Positions 1-10,374 of a stretch of DNA of 64,000 nucleotides are shown one piece after another (position 1 is the stretch's first letter; each line of letters begins with the position of its first letter). The stretch covers positions 1,860,001 through 1,924,000 of the forward strand of contig NZ_CP045920.1 in NCBI RefSeq assembly GCF_009660225.1. The letters are read 5' to 3'. Origin of the DNA: Pseudactinotalea sp. HY158. Its GTDB lineage: Bacteria; Actinomycetota; Actinomycetes; Actinomycetales; Beutenbergiaceae. The position numbers and the translations under genes are program-made. The notes beneath the pieces are model-generated. The model was not told the DNA's origin. It made no database searches and was given only the letters and a program-made list of their open reading frames with translations.

Positions 1-105
1 GCGGCCGCCGGTAGGCTCGACGAAACGTTATACCGGCGTCTCGCTCAGCAGTTGAATCCTCCGTGCAGACGGCTCGAAATCCGCGAGTAGACAAGGTGGC
101 CCGAA

Positions 106-1395
106 TTGGACCAGGCACCAAGCATCCTGTTCCGCGACGTCCGCGTCTTCGACGGTGTGCAGCCTCGGTTGTCCGCCGCGCAGGACGTCCGGGTCGAGGC
201 CGGGGTGATCGCGTCGATCACCGCATCCACCCGTCACGAGAGTACGGAGGGGACCGCCGGTTCTCCCCCGACCGACATCGTCATCGACGGGGCCGGGCGG
301 ACGTTGATGCCCGGGCTGATCGACATGCACACGCACCTGTCCTTCGCCGGTATCAGCCAGGTCACCGCCCTGACGGGGAATGTGTACTTCCTGGCCATCG
401 CCGCGGCCGCGGGTGCCGAACAGACACTTCTTCGCGGATTCACCACCGTGCGCGATCTCGGCGGCCCGGTGTTCGGGATCAAGCAGGCGATCGATATGGG
501 CCTGGCACGGGGGCCTCGGATCTTCCCCTCGGGGGCGTTCATCTCCCAGACCGGGGGGCACGGAGACTTCCGGCTGCCCTTCGAGGTGCCTCGTGGCTCC
601 CACGGCCGGTTGAGCCACTCGGAGCTGCTCGGCGGTGCAGTCATCGCCGACGGGGTGCCGGAGGTCCTGCGCGGCGTGCGCGAGCAGTTGATGCTCGGGG
701 CCAGCCAGATCAAGGTGATGAGCGGCGGTGGTGTCACCTCTGCCTATGACCCGCTGGACGTCACCCAATACACCGAGTCGGAGATGCGGGCCGCGGTCGA
801 GGCAGCCGAGAACTGGGGCACCTACGTCACCGTGCACGCGTACACGGCGCGCGCGGTGCAGCAGGCGCTACGGGCGGGCGTCCGGTGCATCGAGCACGGT
901 CAGCTGATCGACGACGAGACCGCCGCCCTCATGGCCGAGCACGGCGCCTGGTGGTGCCTCCAGCCATTCCTCGACGACGAGGACTCCACGCCGACCCAGG
1001 GCGCCAATCGGGTCAAGCAGCTGCAGGTGGCTGCCGGCACCGATACCGCCTTCGAGCTGGCCGGCAGGCATGGGATCAACGTCGCCTTCGGATCCGACGT
1101 CCTGTTCTCACCGGCGCTGTGGCGACGGCAGACGCACCGGCTGGCGAAGCTGGTCCGGTGGATGTCCGCGGCCGAGGTCCTGATCACGGCCACCTCGCGC
1201 AACGCCGAGCTCTTGGCCCTCTCCGGTCCGAGCAACCCCTACCCCGGCCGGCTGGGGGTCGTTGCCGAGGGGGCGCTGGCGGACCTGTTGCTCGTGGACG
1301 GCGATCCCCTGGTGGACATCGGCGTCATCACCACACCCGAGCAGACGATGCCCGTCATCCTCAAGGCCGGTGCGATCGTCAAGAACGACGGCTAG
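106..1395 (+). CDS. Metal-dependent amidohydrolase family protein
   Basis: A 429-aa cytosolic hydrolase of the amidohydrolase superfamily (imidazolonepropionase / Xaa-Pro dipeptidase-like branch). The metal-binding HxH sits in MPGLIDMHTHLSF (about residues 62-75). A lysine follows in QIKVMSGGG, a histidine in YVTVHAYTA, a further histidine in CIEHGQLI and the catalytic aspartate in AFGSDVLF. The C-terminal composite beta-sandwich ends with GALADLLLVDGDPL, as is usual in this family. The start is a TTG at 106 with AAGG about 9 nt upstream; an alternative downstream start cannot be excluded. It is a single gene followed by a tRNA on the other strand. The substrate is not evident. It could be a peptidase or a cyclic amide hydrolase. 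Confidence 0.85.
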   Translation: MDQAPSILFRDVRVFDGVQPRLSAAQDVRVEAGVIASITASTRHESTEGTAGSPPTDIVIDGAGRTLMPGLIDMHTHLSFAGISQVTALTGNVYFLAIAAAAGAEQTLLRGFTTVRDLGGPVFGIKQAIDMGLARGPRIFPSGAFISQTGGHGDFRLPFEVPRGSHGRLSHSELLGGAVIADGVPEVLRGVREQLMLGASQIKVMSGGGVTSAYDPLDVTQYTESEMRAAVEAAENWGTYVTVHAYTARAVQQALRAGVRCIEHGQLIDDETAALMAEHGAWWCLQPFLDDEDSTPTQGANRVKQLQVAAGTDTAFELAGRHGINVAFGSDVLFSPALWRRQTHRLAKLVRWMSAAEVLITATSRNAELLALSGPSNPYPGRLGVVAEGALADLLLVDGDPLVDIGVITTPEQTMPVILKAGAIVKNDG

Positions 1396-1422
1396 ACGGG
1401 CAGTAGAACGACGAACTTGGAG

Positions 1423-1496
1423 TGGGCCCGGAGGGACTCGAACCCCCGACATCCACGGTGTAAACGTGGCGCTCTAACCAACTGAGCTACAGGCCC
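1423..1496 (-). tRNA. tRNA-Val (anticodon TAC)
   Basis: The reverse strand folds as a 74-nt cloverleaf. The acceptor stem is GGGCCTG paired with CGGGCCC, the D-arm is TAGCTCAGTTGGTTAGAGC, and the anticodon loop is TTTACAC between CCACG and CGTGG. The T-arm contains GGTTCGAGTCC and the discriminator is A. CCA is not encoded. Anticodon TAC reads the Val codon GTA. Confidence 0.95.
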
Positions 1497-1550
1497 CGGC
1501 ACCGGTGAAGCTTAGCAACGCCGCCGGGCCCGGGACCAATTCGGGCCGGC

Positions 1551-2366
1551 TCAGGCCGAATTCGGCCCGTGCCACTGGCCCCGGCTTCGCAGGACGTCCA
1601 CGAGGGTGTCGGGGCGGTCGGTGACGATCCCGTCGACCCCGGCGTCGAGCAGCCGGCTCATCTCGGCGGGCTCGTCGATCGTCCACACGTGGACCGGCAG
1701 TCCGAGCAGGTGCGCCGCCCGCACGAAGGAGCCGGTCACGATCGTGGCCCCGCGGTGTCGCACGGGAACCTGCGTACAGACGGCGCCGCCCCGGCCCACG
1801 TAGTCGCGCCCGAGGCGCCCGCCGAACCTGAGCGCGCCGATCTCCCTCGGGGAGGTCGACGTGAGCGCCTGCGGCCGCGCGTGGCGCACGCGCAGGAGCC
1901 GCTCGTGAGAGAAGGCCGCGACGACGACCCGGTCCCAGGCGCCCGATCCCGCGCCGTCGATCGCCCCGATCGCCGCGTCGATCACGGCATCCGACTTGAC
2001 GTCGACGTTGACCCAGGCGCCGGGGAACGCGTCGAGCACGTCCGCCAGCCGCGGGATCCCGTCGCCGCCGTCGAGGCGGATCGCATCGACCTGCGCGGCG
2101 GTCAGCGCCTCGAGGGGGCCGCTTCGGCCCGTCACCCGGCCGAGGTCGTCGTCGTGGAATACGAACGCCTCGCCGTCGCTGCTCGAGCGCACGTCGAGTT
2201 CGAGGTAAGTCACTCCCAGGTCGATGGCGGCCTCGAAGGAGGCGAGGGAGTTCTCCCTGCCGGCGTTCACTGCCATCGCCGCACCGCCCCGGTGGGCGAT
2301 GGCCACGGGTGAGCCGGGCAGCAGGTCCCCGGGCCGGTGCGACCACCGATCCATGAAGGCGCCCAC
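1551..2366 (-). CDS. Glycerophosphodiester phosphodiesterase family protein
   Basis: A 271-aa member of the GDPD family, which hydrolyses glycerophosphodiesters to glycerol-3-phosphate and an alcohol. It has the family signature: AIAHRGG near residue 25, RENSLASFEAA, YLELDVRSS and VFHDDDLGRVT, giving the His, Glu and Asp residues used in metal binding and catalysis. The C-terminal part contains VHVWTIDEP and GVDGIVTDRPD, also typical. No signal peptide is seen, so a cytosolic enzyme of the UgpQ type is likely. The start lies 3 nt after the stop of the peroxiredoxin gene, so the two are probably co-transcribed. An internal ATG four codons in is an alternative start. Confidence 0.88.
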   Translation of the reverse strand: MGAFMDRWSHRPGDLLPGSPVAIAHRGGAAMAVNAGRENSLASFEAAIDLGVTYLELDVRSSSDGEAFVFHDDDLGRVTGRSGPLEALTAAQVDAIRLDGGDGIPRLADVLDAFPGAWVNVDVKSDAVIDAAIGAIDGAGSGAWDRVVVAAFSHERLLRVRHARPQALTSTSPREIGALRFGGRLGRDYVGRGGAVCTQVPVRHRGATIVTGSFVRAAHLLGLPVHVWTIDEPAEMSRLLDAGVDGIVTDRPDTLVDVLRSRGQWHGPNSA

Positions 2367-2369
2367 CCG

Positions 2370-2945
2370 TCAGTCCCGCCCCGGTCGAGCGAGTCCGGCC
2401 AGCGCGTCCGCATAGGCGCTCACCGGGCGCGGCAGGCCCGCGGGATGCACGAGCGACCAGCGCACGGTGCCCGCGGAATCGATGAGGAAGCTCGCCCGCT
2501 CGGCCCGCCCCGAGGTCTCGTCGAAGACCCCGAAGGCGTGCGCGATCCGCCCGTGCGGCCAGAAGTCCGACACGAGCTCGAACCCGAACCCGCGCTGCTC
2601 GCGCCACGCCCGCTGGCTCGCCATCGGATCGCAGCTGACCGCGAGCACCCGCAGCCCGGCGGTCCCCGCGCTCTCGGCGAACTCCGCGAGGGCGCCGCCG
2701 GGCTCGGCGGCGGCGGAGAGCTCACCCAGTTCGTCGCCGCAGACGCCGGTGAAGGCCAACGGGAAGAAGGCGAGCAGCGTCGTCCCCGCGCGCAGCGACG
2801 CCGAGGTGACCGCGGCGCCGTGGGTGTCGACACCGGCGAAGGCGGGCGCGGGCTCGCCCACGAGATGCCCGTGGATGGGCCCGGTGATCGGCCGGGTGAT
2901 CGGCCGGGTGATCGGCCCGGTCGACGTGCAGGGACCTGCGGCCAC
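2370..2945 (-). CDS. Peroxiredoxin (AhpC/TSA, AhpE-like)
   Basis: A 191-aa thiol peroxidase that reduces hydroperoxides. The thioredoxin-fold core starts at HLVGEPAPAFAGVD. The peroxidatic cysteine lies in PLAFTGVCGDELG, which replaces the usual FTPVC. LRVLAVSCDPMAS follows, then a C-terminal FLIDSAGTVRWS strand. The GTG start lies 4 nt downstream of the DUF3052 stop. The first 25 residues are unusual: they contain a repeated ITRP/ITGP motif produced by three copies of a 12-bp repeat and lie outside the conserved fold. A later start at an internal GTG (the Val before GEPAP) is possible. It forms a minus-strand trio with the DUF3052 and glycerophosphodiesterase genes. Confidence 0.88.
   Translation of the reverse strand: MAAGPCTSTGPITRPITRPITGPIHGHLVGEPAPAFAGVDTHGAAVTSASLRAGTTLLAFFPLAFTGVCGDELGELSAAAEPGGALAEFAESAGTAGLRVLAVSCDPMASQRAWREQRGFGFELVSDFWPHGRIAHAFGVFDETSGRAERASFLIDSAGTVRWSLVHPAGLPRPVSAYADALAGLARPGRD
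2884..2922. repeat. 12-bp minisatellite in peroxiredoxin N-terminus
   Basis: Three near-identical copies of GTGATCGGCCGG lie in tandem. They keep the reading frame and encode the Thr-Arg/Gly-Pro-Ile repeat of the peroxiredoxin N-terminal extension. Confidence 0.85.
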
Positions 2946-2948
2946 GCC

Positions 2949-3377
2949 TCAGCGGCCCCGACCGCGGGCCGTGAACCGATGGGCGATCCAGTCGCCCGCG
3001 GGCACGATGGTGGTCGTGTTCATACCGGCGGTGGCCGCGGCCTCCTCGAGGTCGCCGGGGGGCACATGGCCGGCGCTGCCGGTCTTGGGCGTGAGCACCC
3101 ACAGCAGGCCGCCGTCCTCGAGGGTGACGGTCGCATCCGTCACGAGGTCGGTCAGGTCGTGGGCGTCACCGTCGTCGCTGCGCCACCACAGCAGCGCGGC
3201 ATCCGTCACGTCGTCGACGTCCTCGCCTGCCAGTTCCGATCCGGTCAATCGCTCGACCTCCTCGCGCAGGCCGAGGTCGACGTCGTCGTCGTAGCCGAAC
3301 TCCTGCACAACGAAGCCCTCCTTGAAACCGAGTCGGGCGATGACGATCGCCGGGTCGGTCTCGGACTGAACTGCCAC
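2949..3377 (-). CDS. DUF3052 family protein
   Basis: A 142-aa acidic protein matching the actinobacterial DUF3052 family. Recognisable stretches are KEGFVVQEFGYDDDVDL near the N-terminus, DVTDAALLWWRSDDGD in the middle and LWVLTPKTGSAGHVPP before the C-terminus. Its function is unknown. It is classically found next to aceE in actinobacteria, and here it is divergent from aceE across a shared 250-bp upstream region. No membrane segment or signal peptide is seen. It leads a tightly spaced minus-strand group with the peroxiredoxin and glycerophosphodiesterase genes. Confidence 0.9.
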   Translation of the reverse strand: MAVQSETDPAIVIARLGFKEGFVVQEFGYDDDVDLGLREEVERLTGSELAGEDVDDVTDAALLWWRSDDGDAHDLTDLVTDATVTLEDGGLLWVLTPKTGSAGHVPPGDLEEAAATAGMNTTTIVPAGDWIAHRFTARGRGR

Positions 3378-3461
3378 AATTCTCCTTCGTCTGGCGCACC
3401 GCTGGGGTGCCTGGGGTGTGTCGCCGGGACCGTCTGCGGTGCCCGGCTCGGGTCATCCATG

Positions 3462-3467
3462 ATCCTA
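3462..3467 (-). promoter_or_regulatory. Candidate -10 element for the DUF3052 operon
   Basis: On the minus strand the hexamer reads TAGGAT, about 85 nt upstream of the DUF3052 start, within the divergent DUF3052/aceE region. TAGGAT is a common actinobacterial -10 form. No convincing -35 was found. Confidence 0.3.
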
Positions 3468-3626
3468 CTTTGAGATCCTGTCAGCGACATCACAGGGGTC
3501 CACGTCTCATTCCGGTTCTTTTCTCCTGCGCCACGGACCACAATGGTCAACACGAGACCAAGCAGCGGTATGGGCCCGGACGGTCAACAGAGCACCGGCG
3601 CTCGACGCCCGAGAGGAGAACGTGAC

Positions 3627-6371
<2,745 letters not shown>

Positions 6372-6398
6372 AGTCATCCGGGGACGAGTCCCCTCACG

Positions 6399-6426
6399 AC
6401 GGCGGGTCACCCAGGTGACCCGCCGT
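6399..6426 (+). terminator. Terminator hairpin after aceE
   Basis: ACGGCGGGTCACC and GGTGACCCGCCGT form a 12-13 bp perfect stem with a very small loop, starting 28 nt after the aceE stop. There is only a short T-containing tail, as is usual in high-GC genomes. Confidence 0.85.
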
Positions 6427-6474
6427 TGTGCATTCTCCACAAATTCCCGTCGCGCGGGGCCCTATCCTGAACGG

Positions 6475-7662
6475 GTGAGCCCGCCCCCCGCCCCAGGCAC
6501 GACCGGCCCCCTGCGCACCCCGCCCTCGCTCGAGCTCGTGCACCGGCTCCGGCAGGGCACGGACCTGCTCACCGGGGCCGCGCTGCGGCGCCTCGACGAG
6601 GACCTGCCCTGGTACCGGGGCCTCCCCGCCGAGGACCGTTCCTGGATCGGGCTCGTCGCCCAGGCCGGCATCAAGAGCTTCATCTCCTGGTACGAGAACA
6701 ACGGCCAGGGCGCCTACAACGCCGCCGAGATCTTCCGCGCCGCTCCCCCGGAGCTCACCCGCTCCATCTCGCTCCAGCACACCCTCCAGCTCGTGCGCAT
6801 CATCGTCGAGGTCGTCGAGGCGCACACGGCCTCGCTCGCGACCGGGCAGATGGAGCAGTCCCTCCGGGAGGCCGTGCTGCTCTACTCCCGCGAGGTGGCC
6901 TTCTCCGCGGCCGAGGTGTACGCCCGCGCCGCCGAATCGCGCGGGGCGTGGGACGCCCGGCTCGAGGCGCTCGTGGTCGATTCGCTCCTACGCGGCGATG
7001 CCGACGACTCCCTCCGCTCCCGGGTCTCGGCGCTCGGCTGGGCGGGCCGGGGCAACACGGTCGTCGTCGTCGGCAGCGTCGACGGACCCATGGACGACGT
7101 CCGCGCGGCCGAGTTCCGGCGCTCCGCCCGCCGTAGCGCCTCCGATGCGCTCGTGGGGATCCAGGGGGATCGGCTCGTCGTCGTGCTGGGCGGGGAGGGG
7201 AACCTGCGCGCGCAGGCCCAGACCCTCGTGCCGCACTTCGGCGCCGGGCCGGTGGTCATCGGCCCACAGGTGCGCGAGCTGGCCGACGCCTCCCGATCCG
7301 CCCGCTCCGCACTGCGCGGGCTGCGGGCGGTGCGGGCCTGGCCCACGGCCCCCCGGCCGGTGCTGGCCGACGAGCTCCTGCCCGAGCGGATGCTCATCGG
7401 CGACGAGGACGCGCACCGCACCCTGCTCTCCGACGTCTACGCGCCGCTCGTGGCGGCGGGCTCCTCCCTGCTCGAGACGCTCTCGGCGTACTTGAACGAG
7501 GGCCGTTCGGTCGAGGCGACGGCGCGGGGGCTGTTCGTGCACCCGAACACGGTGAGGTACCGGTTGCGGCGGATCTCGACGGTCACCGGGTGGGATCCGA
7601 CCGACGCGCGGGAGGGCTTCGTGCTGCAGATCGCGATCGCGGTGGGCCGCCTGGCCGAGTAG
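6475..7662 (+). CDS. fasR: PucR-family transcriptional regulator, FasR-like
   Basis: A 395-aa regulator with a C-terminal PucR/CdaR-type helix-turn-helix: LNEGRSVEATARGLFVHPNT followed by VRYRLRRIS. The middle has a degenerate GGDEF-like fold (GNTVVVVGSVDGPMDD and GDRLVVVLGGEG). Its place between aceE and the fabD-fabH-acpP-fabF cluster matches the Streptomyces FasR regulator, a PucR-like activator of that cluster; the identity is inferred from family and position. GTG at 6475 was chosen because the protein aligns from there. Unlike the classic arrangement, a foreign-looking gene on the opposite strand separates it from fabD. The two stops are only 3 bp apart. Confidence 0.82.
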   Translation: MSPPPAPGTTGPLRTPPSLELVHRLRQGTDLLTGAALRRLDEDLPWYRGLPAEDRSWIGLVAQAGIKSFISWYENNGQGAYNAAEIFRAAPPELTRSISLQHTLQLVRIIVEVVEAHTASLATGQMEQSLREAVLLYSREVAFSAAEVYARAAESRGAWDARLEALVVDSLLRGDADDSLRSRVSALGWAGRGNTVVVVGSVDGPMDDVRAAEFRRSARRSASDALVGIQGDRLVVVLGGEGNLRAQAQTLVPHFGAGPVVIGPQVRELADASRSARSALRGLRAVRAWPTAPRPVLADELLPERMLIGDEDAHRTLLSDVYAPLVAAGSSLLETLSAYLNEGRSVEATARGLFVHPNTVRYRLRRISTVTGWDPTDAREGFVLQIAIAVGRLAE

Positions 7663-7665
7663 GCG

Positions 7666-9210
7666 CTACCGGCCGGCAGCGGCCCGGGCGGCGTCGGCCG
7701 CGGGCACCCGCCGCGTTCCATAGACGAGCCGCCAGATCTCGTCGCGATGGGCCAGTGCCCACGCGCCGAACGCCTCCCCGTCGAGATCTCGCCACCACAG
7801 CATTCCGCTCGCCGGCACGTCCTCGTGGTCGCTCATTCCTGCACGGAACGTCTCCTCGTGCGCCAGGAAGTAGTCGCGCACGGTCTCCGCGGGCCGCGCC
7901 ACGTCGGCCGCGGACGATGCGTGCATGAGGGGCACGAGGAACAGGAACATCTCCCGTCCCCCGGGCTCGACCGCCCAGTTGACGTCCTGGTACCAGCCCA
8001 CGGCCATCCGGTCACTGTTGTCCTGGGCGGTGTAACCCTCGATCCGGCCGAGTGTGTCGAGGATCGCGGCGGTCATCTCCTTGACGTACATGAAGTAGCC
8101 CGTGAACGCCGCACCGCCGGTGCCCACCGCGAATCCCACCCCCGTCGTGGCGATATCGGTGAACGCGCTCGTCGTCGACGCCGCCTGGCGGGCCTCGGTC
8201 ATTCCCGTCGGGGCGATGAGCGAGATCGACGACCCGATCACTCCCATCGCCTCCTTGACGTTTCCGGCGAGCGCCACGGTGCGGGAGAGCTCGCCGAGCA
8301 TGCCGGCGAGGTCGAGTGCGGTGCCGGCGGCCGCTCCGACGCTCGCCCAGCGGCGCAGCCGGGTGTCGATGTCCGACAGCGACTGCGACGCCGCCACGAT
8401 CGTGATCCGGGCGGAGGCGACCTCGCCCAGGGTGGCGGTCACTCGCGCGAGGCTGTCGGCGTCGCCGGCGCGGAAATAGGCGTGCTGGGCCTCCTGCAGC
8501 CGCGCCACCAGGTGCTCGAGTTCGGCGGCGGTCGCTCGCGCCTCGGCCGCCCGGGCGGCCAGCGCCCGGGCCTCGGGCCGTGCCGTCACGCGGAGCACCG
8601 CCAGCCGGTTGCCGGCGCGGACGAGCTCGGCATACATGTCCCGGGCGTCGACGGCATACGTCCCGGTGAGGAGTTCCTCCGCGCCCACACCCTGCCGCAA
8701 CGAGGAGACGAACACGTCGAGCCGCCAACTCGCCTCCTCCACCTCGGCGGGGACCGGGATCCCCCGGCGGGCCGCGCCGGCTGCCTGGTAGTTCAGCAAC
8801 CTGCCCCAGTCCTCCAGCGCGTCCGCCGCCTCGTGGCGGGTTCGAAGGACCCTCCCGCCGAGTTCGACGGGCGCCGCGGCACCGCCGCTCTCAACGCGCT
8901 GATCCCCCTGAGCGCCCTGTGCGTCCTGATCCCCCTGAGCACCCTGAGCACCCTGAGCACCCTGTGCGCCCTGTGCGAACCCACCGCCTCCGGGGCCCGG
9001 CACCGCCTGCGCGCCGATCCGCCGCATGAGCGTCGGGGCGGCGACGAGCCGGGAGACGGCGCGGTTGCCCGCGGCGCCCTGCAGTTCGAGCAGCCGGCTC
9101 CCCGGACCGCGCGTCGGCCTGGGACCGACCACGGAGCCGGTCACCGCGCCGGCACGACGATTCGGGCCGGCGCGGCCGCCGGCATCGGATGCGCTGCTGG
9201 ACCTGGCCAT
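7666..9210 (-). CDS. Unrecognised 514-aa protein with AGNRAV motif and Gly-Ala-Gln repeats
   Basis: No family was recognised over the full length. Near the N-terminus is LLELQGAAGNRAVSRLV, which resembles the LQ-x-AGN-x-AV-x-RL motif found near the start of many actinobacterial DUF4157-type and contractile-injection-associated proteins. A GAQ/GDQ triplet repeat follows, about residues 78-105. The centre, about residues 160-300, is helical and rich in Ala, Arg and Glu. A glycine-rich hydrophobic stretch (about 300-380) could be amphipathic or membrane-active, for example TTGVGFAVGTGGAAFTGYF. No signal peptide is seen. The gene is inserted head-to-tail against fasR and divergent from fabD, breaking a usually compact cluster, which suggests acquisition. 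Confidence 0.7.
   Translation of the reverse strand: MARSSSASDAGGRAGPNRRAGAVTGSVVGPRPTRGPGSRLLELQGAAGNRAVSRLVAAPTLMRRIGAQAVPGPGGGGFAQGAQGAQGAQGAQGDQDAQGAQGDQRVESGGAAAPVELGGRVLRTRHEAADALEDWGRLLNYQAAGAARRGIPVPAEVEEASWRLDVFVSSLRQGVGAEELLTGTYAVDARDMYAELVRAGNRLAVLRVTARPEARALAARAAEARATAAELEHLVARLQEAQHAYFRAGDADSLARVTATLGEVASARITIVAASQSLSDIDTRLRRWASVGAAAGTALDLAGMLGELSRTVALAGNVKEAMGVIGSSISLIAPTGMTEARQAASTTSAFTDIATTGVGFAVGTGGAAFTGYFMYVKEMTAAILDTLGRIEGYTAQDNSDRMAVGWYQDVNWAVEPGGREMFLFLVPLMHASSAADVARPAETVRDYFLAHEETFRAGMSDHEDVPASGMLWWRDLDGEAFGAWALAHRDEIWRLVYGTRRVPAADAARAAAGR
8926..8990. repeat. 9-bp minisatellite encoding Gly-Ala-Gln
   Basis: Tandem copies of CCCTGAGCA and close variants (CCCTGTGCG, CCCTGATCC) lie inside the 514-aa gene and encode GAQ/GDQ triplets. 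The unit length keeps the frame. Confidence 0.85.
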
Positions 9211-9446
9211 CGTCGGACGCTACCCCCGAGGCAGGCCCCGCGCACGTGCTCGGGCCGTGCCCCGGGCGAACGTGCCCGAGAGGTTCCCGGGGCTGCCCGT
9301 AGGGGCCAGCGAGACCCACCTCACCGGGCTGATGCGACGCGGATCACCAATCGGGCGGGTTTTGTAGGTTTCGCACAACGCCAGTGGATAAGCTTGGTCC
9401 GTTCCAATTGCGAGAGCGGCACCCCGACTCGGGAAAGGTAGAGACC

Positions 9447-10374
9447 GTGATTGCCCTCCTCTGTCCCGGCCAAGGCTCCCAGACCCCCGGAATGCTCGAG
9501 CCGTGGCTCGAACTGCCCGGGGCCCGCGAGTTCCTGGGGACCCTCGGTGACGCCGCCCGAATCGACCTGCTCGGTCTCGGCACCACGGCCGACGCCGCCA
9601 CGATCAAGGACACGGCGGTGGCCCAGCCACTCATCGTCGGCGCGTCCCTGCTGGCACTGCACCTGCTCGAGGGCGAGGTCGGGCCGGTCGCCGGCTGGGC
9701 GGGCCTGAGTGCCGGGCACTCGGTGGGCGAGTTCGCCGCCGTCGCCGCCGCCGGGATCCTCACCGCGGCCGAGGCGGTCGAGGCTCGTGGGCGTCCGCGG
9801 TCGCGCGATGGCCGCGGCCGCCGCCGCCGCGGACACCGGCATGGCGGCCGTCGTCGGCGGAGTCCCGGACGAGGTGACCGCCGCGATCGTCGCGGCCGGG
9901 CTGGTTCCGGCCAACGTCAACGGCGGCGGGCAGATCGTGGCCGCCGGTGCCCGCGCCGACCTCGAGGCCCTGGCGGCCGCATCGCCCGCCAAGGCGCGGG
10001 TCATCCCGCTCGCCGTCGCCGGGGCCTTCCACACCCGGTACATGGCCCCCGCCGTCCCGGACGTCGCCGCGGCCGCCGGAGCGCTCACCCCGGCCGAGCC
10101 CACGCTCACGGTGCTGAGCAACGCCACCGGCGCGCCCGTGCCCTCCGGCCCGCGCGCGCTCGAGTTGCTCGTCGACCAGATCACCCATCCCGTCCGGTGG
10201 GACCGGTGCCAGGAGACCATGGTCTCCCGCGGCGTGACCACGACGATCGAGCTCGCTCCCGGCGGGGTGCTCAGCGGGCTCGCCCGCCGGTCCATGCCGG
10301 GGGTCGCCACGATCGCGATCAAGAAGCCCGCCGATCTGGACTCCGCAATCGCCGCCATCAAGGAGAGCCGATGA
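9447..10374 (+). CDS. fabD: Malonyl-CoA:ACP transacylase, frameshifted
   Basis: FabD loads malonyl groups onto ACP. The N-terminal part reads LLCPGQGSQTPGM and the nucleophile motif LSAGHSVGEFAAV. The C-terminal part carries the catalytic His in VAGAFHTRYM and GPRALELLVDQITHPVRW. The frame is broken after AEAV: dropping one G at 9780 restores VRLVGVRGRAMAAA, exactly what the family has there, and gives about 308 aa. As written, translation would instead run on into fabH in the same frame. The GTG start has AAAGG 8 nt upstream. It overlaps fabH by ATGA. A base-call error is the simplest explanation, since the gene is normally essential. Confidence 0.9.

Noticed and set aside
1-105. The end of a preceding gene
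   Set aside because: Stop codons appear in likely frames within the first bases, but too little sequence is present to support a partial coding region.
1500-1553. Terminator between tRNA-Val and the glycerophosphodiesterase gene
   Set aside because: CGGGCCG and CGGCCCG can pair but the loop is long and the stem includes coding sequence; not convincing.
7666-9210. A contractile injection system or a collagen-like protein
   Set aside because: No sheath, tube or baseplate genes are in the window. The Gly-Ala-Gln repeat lacks proline and is too short to claim a collagen triple helix.
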